From positions 1 to 64,000 of the forward strand of contig NZ_VUMI01000013.1 of NCBI RefSeq assembly GCF_009696275.1: 64,000 nucleotides of DNA, written 5' to 3'. Shown here in pieces: positions 15,714-25,594 of the stretch (positions within the stretch are counted from its first letter, which is position 1; every line of letters starts with the position of its first letter). Both the position numbers and the translations under genes were made by a program. Under the pieces are notes generated by a model. That model was not told where the DNA came from and did not search any database. It was given only the letters and a program-made list of their open reading frames with translations. The stretch comes from Eisenbergiella porci (GTDB lineage: Bacteria > Bacillota > Clostridia > Lachnospirales > Lachnospiraceae).

Positions 15714-15735
15714 GATTGTCTGCACTTTTCCGCTA

Positions 15736-15764
15736 TTGGATCTCTCCCCCCGCCATGCTATAAT
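15736..15764 (+). promoter_or_regulatory. Promoter of mutS2
   Basis: -35 TTGGAT (15736-15741), 17-base spacer, -10 TATAAT (15759-15764) with extended TG (TGCTATAAT). The leader to the mutS2 start is about 135 bases. Confidence 0.75.
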
Positions 15765-15907
15765 GTCGGTAACCCGTTAAATGCCGCAGACAGCAGGGCT
15801 GCGCCATACCGGTTCCCACAAGGCACCAATGCCAATGCATACCTACTATCGGCAGCGATGACCCGCCGCTGCCCTCTTTCATGAAAAAGGAGTAATATTA
15901 CCAGAAA

Positions 15908-18286
15908 ATGAACGCAAAAGTATTAAAAACGCTTGAATATAACAAAATTATCGCCCGCCTCACCGAGCATGCGACCTCTGACCCGGGACGCAAGCTTTGC
16001 CGCGAGCTGACACCTATGACGGAGCTGGACGACATCCGTGCCGCCCAGAGGGAAACAGGAAACGCCCTCACCCGTCTTTTCAAAAAAGGCAGCATCTCCT
16101 TCGGTAACAACCGGGAGCTGGGCATGAGCCTGAAATCCCTGGAAATCGGAGCTACGCTTTCCGCGCCGGAGCTTCTGCGCATCGCAGGGCTTCTGGAGAA
16201 TGCAGGACGGGTTAAGGCCTACGGGCGGCAGGAAAGGGAGGACATGGAGGAGGATTCCCTTACTCCTCTTTTTCAGGGGATTGAGCCGCTGCCCCCCGTT
16301 TCCAACGAAATCTACCGCTGCATCCTTTCCGAAGAGGAAATCAGCGACGACGCCAGCCCCGGCCTGAAGCATGTGCGCCGCAGCATGGCGGTTACCACGG
16401 ACCGCATCCATTCCCAGCTGTCCGGCATGGTAAACGGCTCCCTGCATTCCTACCTGCAGGATGCCCTGATTACTTCCAGAAACGGACGCTACTGTATCCC
16501 GGTCAAGGCCGAATACCGGAGCCAGGTGCCGGGCATGATCCACGATCAGTCCTCCACCGGAAGCACGCTTTTCATTGAGCCCGCCGCGGTGGTTAACCTG
16601 AACAACCAGATGCGCGAGCTGGAAATCAAAGAACAGGAAGAAATAGAAAAGGTTCTGGCCGCTCTCAGCGCCCAGGTTGCCGACCACGCAGAGGATATTG
16701 CGGAAAACCAGAAAATCCTTACGCGTCTGGATTTTGTTTTTGCCAAGGCATCCCTTGCCCTGGAGCAGAATGCCACGGAGCCTGTATTTAACAACGAACA
16801 CATTATCAATATCAGGGGGGCAAGACATCCCCTCCTGGATAAAAAAACCACGGTGCCCATCGATATCCGCCTGGGAAGGGATTATGACCTGCTCATCATC
16901 ACCGGCCCCAATACCGGTGGTAAGACGGTATCCCTGAAAACAACGGGGCTTTTCTGCCTGATGGGGCAGGCCGGCCTTCATGTTCCCGCCCTGGACCGTT
17001 CGGAGCTTTCCATTTTCCATGAGGTCTATGCGGACATCGGGGATGAGCAGAGCATTGAGCAGAGCCTGAGTACCTTCTCCTCTCATATGACCTCCATCGT
17101 CTCCATCCTGAAAAATGCAGACGCCGATTCCCTCTGTCTTTTTGATGAGCTGGGCGCCGGCACTGACCCCACCGAGGGAGCGGCGCTGGCTATCGCCATC
17201 CTGAATTACCTGCACGACAGGGGCATCCGCACCATGGCCACCACACACTACAGCGAGCTGAAGGTCTATGCCCTTTCCACCTCCTTTGTGGAAAACGCCT
17301 GCTGCGAGTTCGACGTGGAATCCCTGCGTCCTACCTACCGGCTGCTCATCGGCATCCCCGGTAAGAGCAACGCCTTTGCCATCTCTTCCAGGCTGGGGCT
17401 TTCCGACGAAATTATCGATGCCGCGCGCACACAGATCAGCGCGGAGGATAAAAGCTTTGAAGACTTGCTTACCGATTTGGAGCAAAGCCGTGTTACAATA
17501 GAGAAGGAACAGCAGGAAATCGCCGCTTACAAGAGGGAAGTAGAAACGCTGAAGAAGCAGCTGGAAGCCAAACAGGAAAAAATCGACCAGGCTAAGGAAC
17601 GGATTCTGCGAGAAGCCAATGAACAGGCCCGCGAAATCCTCCAGGATGCCAAAAATACAGCGGACGAAACCATCCGCGCCTTCCAGAAAGCCGGTCCCGG
17701 CGCTTCCATGAAGGATCTGGAAAAAGCAAGAGAAAAGCTGCGCGGGAAAATCTCCGACAAAAATGAAAAGCTGGCCGTTAAAAACGATCAGCCCGCGACA
17801 GCCGGCCTGAAGCCCTCCCAGCTTAAGTTAGGAGAAACCGTGCGCATCGTATCCATGGGGCTGAAGGGAACCGTGAGCACGCTTCCCGACAATAAAGGCA
17901 ACCTGTTCGTACAGTGCGGCATTATCCGTACCCAGACAAATATACGCGATCTGGTCCTTGTCCAGGAAAAGGATGCCGCGACCACAGCCAAAGGCGCGCG
18001 TACCGGCTCCGGCAAAATCCGCATGTCCAAATCCCTCTCCGTTTCCGCGGAGATTAACCTTCTGGGCAAAACAGTGGACGAAGCCATGTCCGTTCTCGAC
18101 AAATATCTGGATGACGCCTATCTGGCCCACCTGCCCAGTGTGCGTATCGTACACGGCAAGGGGACGGGCGCGTTAAGAAGCGCAGTACAGAACCACCTGC
18201 GCAGGGTGAAATATGTGAAATCCTACCGCCTGGGTGAATACGGCGAAGGAGACGCAGGTGTCACCATAGTAGAATTTAAATCCTGA
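15908..18286 (+). CDS. mutS2: MutS2 family ATPase/endonuclease
   Basis: 792 residues, the usual MutS2 length. Core and clamp domains come first, then the ATPase with Walker A GPNTGGKT (about 333-340), Walker B LCLFDELGAGTDPTEGAAL and ATTHYSELK. A long coiled coil follows (about 510-610, EKEQQEIAAYKREVETLKKQ…), then a C-terminal Smr nuclease domain (about 715-792, VRIVHGKGTGALRSAVQNHLRR). MutS2 acts on branched DNA or on collided ribosomes rather than in mismatch repair. It has its own promoter at 15736 and GGAG just before the start (AAAAAGGAGTAATATTACCAGAAAATG). Confidence 0.96.
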   Translation: MNAKVLKTLEYNKIIARLTEHATSDPGRKLCRELTPMTELDDIRAAQRETGNALTRLFKKGSISFGNNRELGMSLKSLEIGATLSAPELLRIAGLLENAGRVKAYGRQEREDMEEDSLTPLFQGIEPLPPVSNEIYRCILSEEEISDDASPGLKHVRRSMAVTTDRIHSQLSGMVNGSLHSYLQDALITSRNGRYCIPVKAEYRSQVPGMIHDQSSTGSTLFIEPAAVVNLNNQMRELEIKEQEEIEKVLAALSAQVADHAEDIAENQKILTRLDFVFAKASLALEQNATEPVFNNEHIINIRGARHPLLDKKTTVPIDIRLGRDYDLLIITGPNTGGKTVSLKTTGLFCLMGQAGLHVPALDRSELSIFHEVYADIGDEQSIEQSLSTFSSHMTSIVSILKNADADSLCLFDELGAGTDPTEGAALAIAILNYLHDRGIRTMATTHYSELKVYALSTSFVENACCEFDVESLRPTYRLLIGIPGKSNAFAISSRLGLSDEIIDAARTQISAEDKSFEDLLTDLEQSRVTIEKEQQEIAAYKREVETLKKQLEAKQEKIDQAKERILREANEQAREILQDAKNTADETIRAFQKAGPGASMKDLEKAREKLRGKISDKNEKLAVKNDQPATAGLKPSQLKLGETVRIVSMGLKGTVSTLPDNKGNLFVQCGIIRTQTNIRDLVLVQEKDAATTAKGARTGSGKIRMSKSLSVSAEINLLGKTVDEAMSVLDKYLDDAYLAHLPSVRIVHGKGTGALRSAVQNHLRRVKYVKSYRLGEYGEGDAGVTIVEFKS

Positions 18287-18371
18287 GCCTGCTTTCATAA
18301 GGATTCCGGCGGCCCGGCCGCCGGAGCCTGTGAAAGCATGCCCACTTGTCACAGCAAAGGAGACTAACCAC

Positions 18372-19070
18372 ATGGTAAATAAACAGAAAATTCTGATTGT
18401 GGACGATGACAACAATATTGCGGAGCTGATCTCTTTGTACCTCACTAAGGAATGCTTTGAAACCATGATTGTGGGGGATGGGGAATCCGCCCTTTCCGCA
18501 TTGGACAGCTTTACCCCCAACCTGATCCTGCTGGATCTGATGCTCCCCGGCATCGACGGCTATCAGGTATGCCGCGAGGTACGGAGCAAATCCAATATTC
18601 CCATCATCATGCTTTCCGCCAAGGGCGAGATTTTTGACAAGGTGCTGGGGCTGGAGCTGGGCGCCGACGATTACATGGAAAAGCCCTTCGACTCCAAGGA
18701 GCTGGTGGCCCGCGTCAAAGCCGTGCTGCGCCGTTATAAGGCGGCTCCCGCAGCTGCGGAGCCCACAGGCATCAAGTGTGTGGAATACCCGGATCTCACC
18801 ATCAACCAGACCAACTATTCCGTCATCTACATGGGAAAATCCGTGGAAATGCCGCCCAAGGAGCTGGAGCTTCTTTATTTCCTCGCTTCCTCTCCCAATC
18901 ATGTTTTTACCAGGGAACAGCTTCTGGATCAGATCTGGGGCTATGAATATATCGGTGATACCCGTACCGTGGATGTACATATCAAGCGTCTGAGAGAGAA
19001 AATCAAAGACCATGAGTCCTGGAGAATCGCTACGATTTGGGGGATTGGATATAAATTTGAGGTAAGATAA
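18372..19070 (+). CDS. OmpR/PhoB-family response regulator
   Basis: 232 residues. The receiver domain (ILIVDDDNNIAEL, phospho-acceptor in LILLDLMLPGIDG, Lys in DYMEKPFDSKELVARV) is followed by a winged-helix DNA-binding domain (MPPKELELLYFLASSPNHVFTREQLLDQIWG … RTVDVHIKRLREKI). The ATG at 18372 is preceded by AAGGAG; the open frame extends 14 codons upstream without a better start. The probable partner kinase starts at 20558, past an inverted phosphodiesterase gene. The gene lies 85 bp after mutS2 and ends at a strong terminator. Confidence 0.93.
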   Translation: MVNKQKILIVDDDNNIAELISLYLTKECFETMIVGDGESALSALDSFTPNLILLDLMLPGIDGYQVCREVRSKSNIPIIMLSAKGEIFDKVLGLELGADDYMEKPFDSKELVARVKAVLRRYKAAPAAAEPTGIKCVEYPDLTINQTNYSVIYMGKSVEMPPKELELLYFLASSPNHVFTREQLLDQIWGYEYIGDTRTVDVHIKRLREKIKDHESWRIATIWGIGYKFEVR

Positions 19071-19071
19071 C

Positions 19072-19140
19072 AAAAACCGGCGGAGGCTGATATGGCTCTT
19101 GTCAAGCAGACAAGTACCATATCAGCCTCCGCCGGTTTTT
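19072..19140 (+). terminator. Very long terminator hairpin
   Basis: Arms 19072-19095 and 19117-19140 are perfect 24-bp complements (GGCGGAGGCTGATATGG core). The loop can itself pair CTTGTC with GACAAG. A-tract and T-tract flank both sides, so it can work for both the regulator and the convergent phosphodiesterase gene. Confidence 0.9.
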
Positions 19141-19229
19141 TACCGCTGTTTTTTATGGAAGCACATGGGGCATAAAATGGCTTATCATACGTTCCATCAG
19201 CCGCGCCTTATCCCCAATTAAGAGAAGCT

Positions 19230-20336
19230 TCATTTCTCAATGATAATCAACGGAATTTCCATCTCCTCATCTGTCATTCCGGCATGTACGCCGATTAAAA
19301 TATAAGCCTCTTCCTTTGTACAGCAAATGGTTAAGTCACTTACTGCAATCGCAAGGTAATCCCCTAACATGTCCCTAAAAGAAGGATGCTCTGTATCTGG
19401 TCCGAACAATTGCCTTTGAATTACTTCTTCCTTTGACATCAATAAAAATTTCTCCCCGAACTCTTTTTGAAACTCACTGAGAAATTGTTCTTTTTTCTCC
19501 GGTCTGACAAAGAGATTCAAGGCTCTCGGTTCAATCGATGGCAACCTGACAAGGCATTCCTGAATCTTTGGGTAATCTCCGATTGCAACACATTTCGAAT
19601 CCATATGTCCATGATCCGCAGTAATTATAAACAGTGTTTTATCAAGCCCGCTGCACATTTTTTCTACCCCGGACTCAATATCTTGAAGGAGTTGCTTTGA
19701 TTCTTCGCTATAGCATCCCTTTCTATGCATCGTAGTATCCGGCTCACTCCAATAACTATAGATAAATTTTTTGCCGGGCTGACTGCACAAATCAGAAATG
19801 CGGCTGGTGATATCTTCAAATGTCCGCGGATAAGGAGCAAGAAAAGGGAGAACGTAATACGCTGTTTCTTTCCCGCATATCCGATTGATTTTTTGAACAA
19901 TGTCTTCATATCCGCAATATCTGAATGCAACATTATAATCAGCCGCAGACAGACCTGTTTCCATCTCCTTGTTCAAAAAAACAGTTACATTCTTGTTTAT
20001 CTGCGGGAAATAACAATCCCAGCCAAGCCAGCCGTGTTCACATGGATTCATTCCACTAAGCATAGAAGTCGTTGCCGCCACTGTCGTCGGCGGAAATGTA
20101 GAACTATATACCGCTTCCAAATGACTTTGAAAGAAACCTTCCTTATCCAGATTCCCGTCAATTATACATTTTCCCATGCCATCTAATAAAAGGACAACGA
20201 CATTATCATATTCTTTTTTCAGATAAGAATCTAACAAGCTGCTTGTTTTTCGTCCTTCCTCATATCCAAAATATTTCAGTATAGAATTTGGGATGTTTGT
20301 AATGCAATTATTGTAATCCGGAAATTTGACTTTCAT
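19230..20336 (-). CDS. Alkaline phosphatase superfamily phosphodiesterase / nucleotide pyrophosphatase
   Basis: 368 residues, cytoplasmic. Metal and nucleophile motifs of the superfamily are present: VVVLLLDGMG, the Thr nucleophile in FPPTTVAATTSMLSGMNP, EPDTTMHRKG, TADHGHMD and the final GVHAGMTDEEMEIPLI. Such enzymes hydrolyse phosphodiesters or phosphonate-type substrates with two zinc ions; the substrate is not predictable here. It is inverted between a response regulator and a histidine kinase and has a more AT-rich composition than either, consistent with later insertion. Confidence 0.88.
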   Translation of the reverse strand: MKVKFPDYNNCITNIPNSILKYFGYEEGRKTSSLLDSYLKKEYDNVVVLLLDGMGKCIIDGNLDKEGFFQSHLEAVYSSTFPPTTVAATTSMLSGMNPCEHGWLGWDCYFPQINKNVTVFLNKEMETGLSAADYNVAFRYCGYEDIVQKINRICGKETAYYVLPFLAPYPRTFEDITSRISDLCSQPGKKFIYSYWSEPDTTMHRKGCYSEESKQLLQDIESGVEKMCSGLDKTLFIITADHGHMDSKCVAIGDYPKIQECLVRLPSIEPRALNLFVRPEKKEQFLSEFQKEFGEKFLLMSKEEVIQRQLFGPDTEHPSFRDMLGDYLAIAVSDLTICCTKEEAYILIGVHAGMTDEEMEIPLIIIEK

Positions 20337-20557
20337 TTTTTCCCTCCCCCAATTTAGATGTTGATTTGTATACCTATATTATAGAATAGAATACTTTTTA
20401 ATACCACAAATTCAGGGCAAATCCGCAAATCCCGCAAAGGGGATTACAAGGCAGGGCAAATATGGTAAGATAGTATAAGGTTTGGTAATTACGAGACTGC
20501 TGAACAATTACCAGGTCTGTATAATAGAAATGACATTATGAAAACTGAGGTGGACCA

Positions 20558-21979
20558 ATGAGAAAGACCCTCTATTTAAAATTCCTGCTGGCATATCTGA
20601 TTTTCGGCTTCTTCGGCTTCATCGTCGTCGCCTCCTTCGGATCCAGCATGACCCTGGAGCATATGAAAAGAGAAAAAGCGGATACGCTGTATAAGGAAGC
20701 AACACTCATTGCCAACACCTACGCATCGGATCTGTACAATAATGAAGCATCCCTGGAAACGGTAAAAACACAGCTGGATTCCCTGTCCGTCTACCTGGAT
20801 TCCACCATATGGATTATCAATCCCTCCGGCCGTATGATTATGGACACCGCCACTCCGGTGGATTTGGATCACCCACGCATCATCGAGGGCTTCAACGCTA
20901 CGGAAACCGCCGGCTCCTACTATACCATCGGAACCTTTTATGACAGCTTTGAAGGGGAAATGCTGAGCGTTTATGCGCCCATCACCTCCAATTTCAAGGT
21001 CCGGGGCTATGTGGTCATCCATACCGCCATGGCGTCGCTGCGTTCCACCAGTGAAAGCCTGCTCAGTATTTCCTATATTATCCTGGTCATCTTGTTCCTG
21101 CTGTCCCTGATCATCCTTATCTTTTTTACGGAAATGGTTTACCTGCCGCTGCGCAAAATTACGGAGGCGACAGAACAGTATGCCGCAGGCAACCTGCACT
21201 ATGAATTCCAGGTGGACAGTGAAGACGAAATCGGCTATCTGGCGGCCTCCCTTTCCTACATGGCCAGTGAAATCGCCCGCGGAGAGGACAACCAGAAGAA
21301 ATTCATCGCCAATGTTTCCCACGACTTCCGCTCCCCCCTGACCTCAATCAAGGGTTATCTGGAAGCCATGCTGGACGGGACCATCCCGCCTGAGCTTCAT
21401 GAAAAATACCTGAACATCGTGCTAAACGAAACCGAACGGCTCACCAAGCTCACCAACAGCCTGCTCACCCTGAACAACCTGAACACCAAGGGCATGGTTC
21501 TGGAAAAATCGGATTTTGATGTTAACTCCATCATCCGCAATACAGCGGCATCCTTTGAGGGCACCTGCCAGCAGAAGCATATCGCCATTGAGCTTGTCCT
21601 TACCGGCGAACAGCTTCCCGTGCACGCGGATATGGGCAAAATACAGCAGGTACTCTACAACCTGATGGACAATGCCATCAAATTTTCCCACTCCGATTCC
21701 GTTATCAAGATTGAAACCACAGAAAAAAGGAACAAGGTATTCGTCTCCGTAAAGGACAGCGGCATCGGCATTCCCAAGGACAGCCTGAAGCTGATCTGGG
21801 ACCGTTTCTATAAAACGGATCTTTCCCGGGGCAAGGATAAGAAGGGCACCGGCCTTGGACTTTCAATCACAAGGGAAATTATCCAGGCGCATAATGAAAA
21901 TATCAATGTTATCAGCACTGAAGGAGTGGGAACGGAATTTATTTTCAGCCTGCCGCTTTCAGAGGAAGATGATGATTAA
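20558..21979 (+). CDS. Sensor histidine kinase (OmpR-partner type)
   Basis: 473 residues. Two membrane segments (about 8-30 and 168-190) bracket an extracytoplasmic sensor region. HAMP follows (PLRKITEATEQYAAGNL…), then the phospho-acceptor box FIANVSHDFRSPLTSI, N box VLYNLMDNAIKFSH, G1 DSGIGIP, F box and G2 KGTGLGLSI. It is probably the partner of the regulator at 18372, although 1.5 kb and an inverted gene separate them. GAGGTGG precedes the ATG, and a TATAAT at 20520-20525 suggests its own promoter. Confidence 0.93.
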   Translation: MRKTLYLKFLLAYLIFGFFGFIVVASFGSSMTLEHMKREKADTLYKEATLIANTYASDLYNNEASLETVKTQLDSLSVYLDSTIWIINPSGRMIMDTATPVDLDHPRIIEGFNATETAGSYYTIGTFYDSFEGEMLSVYAPITSNFKVRGYVVIHTAMASLRSTSESLLSISYIILVILFLLSLIILIFFTEMVYLPLRKITEATEQYAAGNLHYEFQVDSEDEIGYLAASLSYMASEIARGEDNQKKFIANVSHDFRSPLTSIKGYLEAMLDGTIPPELHEKYLNIVLNETERLTKLTNSLLTLNNLNTKGMVLEKSDFDVNSIIRNTAASFEGTCQQKHIAIELVLTGEQLPVHADMGKIQQVLYNLMDNAIKFSHSDSVIKIETTEKRNKVFVSVKDSGIGIPKDSLKLIWDRFYKTDLSRGKDKKGTGLGLSITREIIQAHNENINVISTEGVGTEFIFSLPLSEEDDD

Positions 21980-22060
21980 AAACGGCATGGCGCAGGCTGC
22001 TGCATTTATATTGTCATGTCGGGAAAATGTTATCGTTGTAGTTTGCAGTCCGTAATCCGC

Positions 22061-22555
22061 TTATTTTATATAGTCATTCACTTCTCTTCTGCTGTGTAAA
22101 ATTATGGTCTTATCCGGATATTTCCCTAACTTTTCATATATCCGGGGAAGATTTTTATCCTGGAATTTATCTGTCCACTTCAGCAGGGCCACGAGCGAAG
22201 AAAGCGTTTCTTTCTTCGCCCGCTCCATTCCAAGCTTTCTCTTAACAAAACGGCGGATTATGCGAAAACGGTAAACTCTTTTCGGAATATCTAAAAGAAT
22301 AATTACATCCGCATCACGGAAGCTGCCATCAAGCCAATCATAAAACACGCCTTCTATAATCCAATCATTTTTCCGGAGTATATCGTCCAGCAATTGATTC
22401 CTCTTTTCATCAGGCATTTTTACCCCATACCTATCGGATGAATTGTCCCAGAATATATCATCCAAATCAAAGTGCGGGATATTATATTTTTCAGATAATC
22501 TTTTTGCCAGATATGATTTTCCCGTTCCGCTGCATCCAATAATGTGTATTTTCAC
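22061..22555 (-). CDS. P-loop kinase-like protein (FlaR/topology-modulation type)
   Basis: 164 residues. Walker A GCSGTGKS (8-15), substrate-binding FDLDDIFW, VIILLDIPKRVYRFRIIRRFVKR lid-like basic helix. This matches the adenylate-kinase-like family annotated as DNA topology modulation protein FlaR, whose true substrate is unknown. It is monocistronic, with no partner genes. The gene stands alone between the sensor kinase and the GntR regulator. Confidence 0.85.
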   Translation of the reverse strand: MKIHIIGCSGTGKSYLAKRLSEKYNIPHFDLDDIFWDNSSDRYGVKMPDEKRNQLLDDILRKNDWIIEGVFYDWLDGSFRDADVIILLDIPKRVYRFRIIRRFVKRKLGMERAKKETLSSLVALLKWTDKFQDKNLPRIYEKLGKYPDKTIILHSRREVNDYIK

Positions 22556-22746
22556 TTCTTTTCCCCCTTAGCCATGATTTTACTAAATATAACAGTTTCG
22601 TCCCGTCTGAATTGTTACTATTATATCATTATTTGTAATTGTTCTGTACCCTCACAGCAACCATTATTTTTCTGTCTGCACTATGGAACCCTGTTTTCCC
22701 GTTTATATTGCGATACTGTTTTTCTTCTTATATTGTAAAAACCCTA

Positions 22747-22807
22747 TTGACATCCCGCATATAGTGTTTTATAGTGTACTTGTACGGTAAGTACACTATA
22801 AAACACT
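22747..22807 (+). promoter_or_regulatory. Promoter with 45-bp palindromic operator
   Basis: -35 TTGACA (22747-22752), 17-base spacer, -10 TATAGT (22770-22775). Arms 22763-22781 and 22789-22807 (AGTGTTTTATAGTGTACTT and its complement) form a perfect 19-bp inverted repeat around 7 bases. The left arm covers the -10 box, so a bound repressor would block RNA polymerase. This is the layout of YtrA-type GntR autoregulated operons. Confidence 0.85.
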
Positions 22808-22820
22808 CCGGAGGGGTTTT

Positions 22821-23201
22821 GTGGAAATAATAATCAGTAATAACTCCAGCAAGCCCATATATGAACAGATTACCACACAGATAAAGGCAATGATTATCAC
22901 CGGCCAGCTGCAGGCAGGGGAGCCGATCCCTTCCATGCGGGCGCTGGCAAAATCGCTGCATATCAGTGTAATCACTGTTCAGAAGGCTTATGAGGATCTG
23001 CAGAGAGATGGATTTATCGAAACAACTGTCGGACGCGGCAGCTTCGTATCCGCTGCAAACAGGGATTTGTTCCAGGAGGAACAGCAGCGCAAAATAGAAG
23101 AACACCTGCAGGAGGCCGTTGAAATGGCACGCGGCTGCGGAATTTCCCTGGATAAGCTGACAGAGCTGATCGCTCTGTTCTATGAGGACACAGAAAACTG
23201 A
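22821..23201 (+). CDS. GntR-family (YtrA subfamily) transcriptional regulator
   Basis: 126 residues, GTG start after GGAGGGG. An N-terminal winged helix (PIYEQITTQIKAMIITGQLQAGEPIPSMRALAKSLHISVITVQKAYEDLQRDGFIETTVGRGSFV) is followed by a short helical dimerisation tail, the YtrA form. These repress ABC transporter operons that they head. It directly precedes a broken ABC ATPase and lies under a promoter fully covered by a palindromic operator, so it still probably autoregulates. Confidence 0.93.
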   Translation: MEIIISNNSSKPIYEQITTQIKAMIITGQLQAGEPIPSMRALAKSLHISVITVQKAYEDLQRDGFIETTVGRGSFVSAANRDLFQEEQQRKIEEHLQEAVEMARGCGISLDKLTELIALFYEDTEN

Positions 23202-23327
23202 CTTTGTTTTAAGGAGACAGAAAGCGGACACCGGCCTTCCCTCTGCGGCAGCATGCCGTCTGGGACGGGCAGGCAAAGTCTCTTCCTGATTATATTTGCG
23301 TCTTAAAGTACGCGGACGGGAGTTTAT

Positions 23328-23976
23328 ATGGAACCTGCATTACAAATCAATGGCCTGACAAAAGAATATCCCGGCTTTACGCTGGATCATGTATCCTTCA
23401 CACTGCCCTGCGGAACCATCATGGGACTGATCGGGGAGAACGGCGCGGGCAAAAGTACCACCATCAATGCCGTGCTCGACCTGATCCGGAAGGATGACGG
23501 AAATATTTAAATCCCAGGCAGCTGAAGGAAGATATCGGTGTTGTGTTTGACGGCATTAACTTTTATGAAACCCTCACCCCGTCAAGGTGGGTAAGATCTC
23601 TGCTGCCGCTTACCGCCAGTGGGATCCGTCTGCCTACAAAGGCTTTCTGGAACAGTTCCAGCTGCCTGCAGACAAGGAAATCAAAACCTTTTCCAAGGGC
23701 ATGAAAATGAAGCTTTCCATTGCAGCCGCCCTTTCCCACCATCCGAAGCTGCTTATCCTGGACGAAGCCACCAGCGGACTGGATCCGGTAATGCGCGACG
23801 ATATCCTGGATGTTTTCCTGGATTTTATCCAGGATGAGACACATTCCATCCTGATGTCCTCCCACATCACAACGGATCTGGAAAAGGTTGCCGACTACAT
23901 CACCTTTATCCACCAGGGAAAAATCGTTTTCAGCAAGCCCAACAGCTGCAGGGTGTTTGTGAAACAGGAAATATAG
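23328..23976 (+). pseudogene. ABC transporter ATP-binding protein (YtrB-like), broken
   Basis: Starts MEPALQINGLTKEYPGFTL with Walker A GENGAGKST, then a small deletion after DDGNI (about 23507-23515) introduces a stop. A second frame continues QLKEDIGVVFDGINFYETLTP and a missing base near 23583 shifts again to VGKISAAAYRQWDPSAYKG. That last frame holds the signature FSKGMKMKLSIAAALS, Walker B LLILDEATSGLD and the switch His (SSHITTD). The C-terminus ends early (FVKQEI) compared with the roughly 290-residue family, and no permease gene follows. Three lesions make it non-functional. Confidence 0.9.
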
Positions 23977-24125
23977 TTCAACTTGTCCGAAATTCCTTCC
24001 CTGCTTTTATAACCCCGGCACAAAAACCACATTCATAAAAACGCATTGATTGAATATCCCTTTTTATACAAAAAAGCAGGGAAGAAAACAGATACTGTTT
24101 TCCCCCTGCATCTTATAAAGTGCTG

Positions 24126-25434
24126 TCACTCCAGCCCTTCCTCCAGCTTCCGTATTTCCCTGTTGCAATACCAGTAAAGGCTTGACGTTGCCCCAAGCAC
24201 GCCGGTGCACAGGAACATCAACGCCATTCCGCTTCCGCTCCCTGTCCCAACCAGCCTGCCAAGCAGCTGTGCCGCAGCCGATCCCCCCTTGCATGAACGG
24301 TTCAAATACATAGTCGGCCAGCCAGCCTCCCAGCAGAAGGCCCGCCGGGATACTGCAATACTGCAGCGCATTTCTTGCTGCAAAAATTCTTCCCTGTATC
24401 TCCCGGGGAACCCGGTGATACAGAATAATACGCTGTCCCGCGGCTACAAAGGGAATAGGAACGCTTGCCGCAAGCCCTGCCAGGCACCAGCTCCAGGCAC
24501 CCCTGCCCATGCCGATCCCCAAATCCCCGAACAGGAAGGAAAAAGCGGCGGACAGATAGATCATCCTCACCGGTCTTCTCTTTATCTTCCCGGTGGCAAC
24601 CAAAAGGCCGCCCGCGATCCCTCCCATGCCCATCACACTGCTCACCAGCCCCATAATCTGCTCATTTCCCCCGCTCCTTGCAAGAAGCATGGGCGACAGA
24701 ATATTTTCATAGGTCAGCCGGGAAAAGAAATTAATCAACGCCATGCTGAAAATCATAAATCCCAGGCCCTTTCCCTTTTTCAGGAAACCAATCCCTTCCT
24801 TCAGGCCGGCAAAGGGCTTCTCTTTCTTCTTTTCCCTGCTGCATTCCTCCGGAATCCGGACGAAAAAGAGCAGGACACAGAACGCAAAAACAAAAGAGCC
24901 AAGATCCGCGAGAATTACGCCCTCCAACCCCCAGAAGGCGCTGACGGAAGCCGCCAGCACCGGTGTCACCACCGTCAGCAGGTTGGAAGAAAAGGAATCC
25001 ATCCCGCTTGCCCTCGCATACAGCTCCTTGGGCACCAGCATCCCGACAGCCACGGACTGCGCCGGAAACTGAAACGCATTCATAAAGCCAGTTACCGCAT
25101 TCACCACGTAAATATAACGGATATCCAGCCTGCCGTTAATCAGCAGCATCCAGACAAAAACAGTGCACACAGCCGCGGCGGAATCCGCTGCCAGCATAAT
25201 CGTCTTTTTCCGGTGCCGGTCAATAAATGAACCTGCAAAAAGACTGACAAGAATGTAAGGCACATAAGAACAAAAGGTCATCAGGGATACCGCCATTGCG
25301 GAATCCGTCTGTTTATAAGCCCAGATTATCAGGGCAAAACCCGTCATGGCGCTTCCCAGCTGGGAAACGGACTGGCTGAGCCAGAATATAATATAGTACG
25401 TAAATCCCGATTTATTATTTGTGAGCTGTTTCAT
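24126..25434 (-). pseudogene. MFS transporter, C-terminal frameshift
   Basis: The first frame gives about 383 residues of a 12-segment MFS protein resembling macrolide-efflux/enterobactin-exporter relatives (LSQSVSQLGSAMTGFALIIWAY; SLFAGSFIDRHRKKTIML; VPREIQGRIFAARNALQ). In a run of six G (plus-strand C at about 24284-24289) the frame shifts; with five G it continues SAAAQLLGRLVGTGSGSGMALMFLCTG … REIRKLEEGLE, the expected last membrane segment. As sequenced it runs on to 24064 with a non-native tail. It may be a real mutation, slippage-based switching, or a sequencing error. Drug or peptide export is only a family-level guess. Confidence 0.75.
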
Positions 25435-25512
25435 TGGTTTTTCTCCTTATAGTTTTTTTCTTCCTATAAGTACAAAATCCAATGAGGGCGGAATTACCTT
25501 TTTACTCTCATC

Positions 25513-25553
25513 CTCTGTACAAGCTCCGCCCGTTCATTGAACCTTGTACAGAG
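25513..25553. repeat. 11-bp inverted repeat
   Basis: CTCTGTACAAG (25513-25523) and CTTGTACAGAG (25543-25553) are perfect complements with a 19-base loop, upstream of the MFS gene. It is followed by AAAAA on the plus strand, so it is not a terminator for leftward genes; possibly an operator. Confidence 0.5.
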
Positions 25554-25594
25554 AAAAACATCCATGATTATTTCCTCATGCCGAGTCATGCTCT

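Noticed and set aside
15923-17485. Long minus-strand open frame inside mutS2
   Set aside because: It lies antisense to a clear full-length MutS2 with all motifs; it has no recognisable domain and reflects codon bias of the sense gene.
25513-25553. Inverted repeat considered as a terminator of the pRiA4b-like gene
   Set aside because: On the minus strand the T-run precedes the stem rather than following it, so it is listed only as an inverted repeat.
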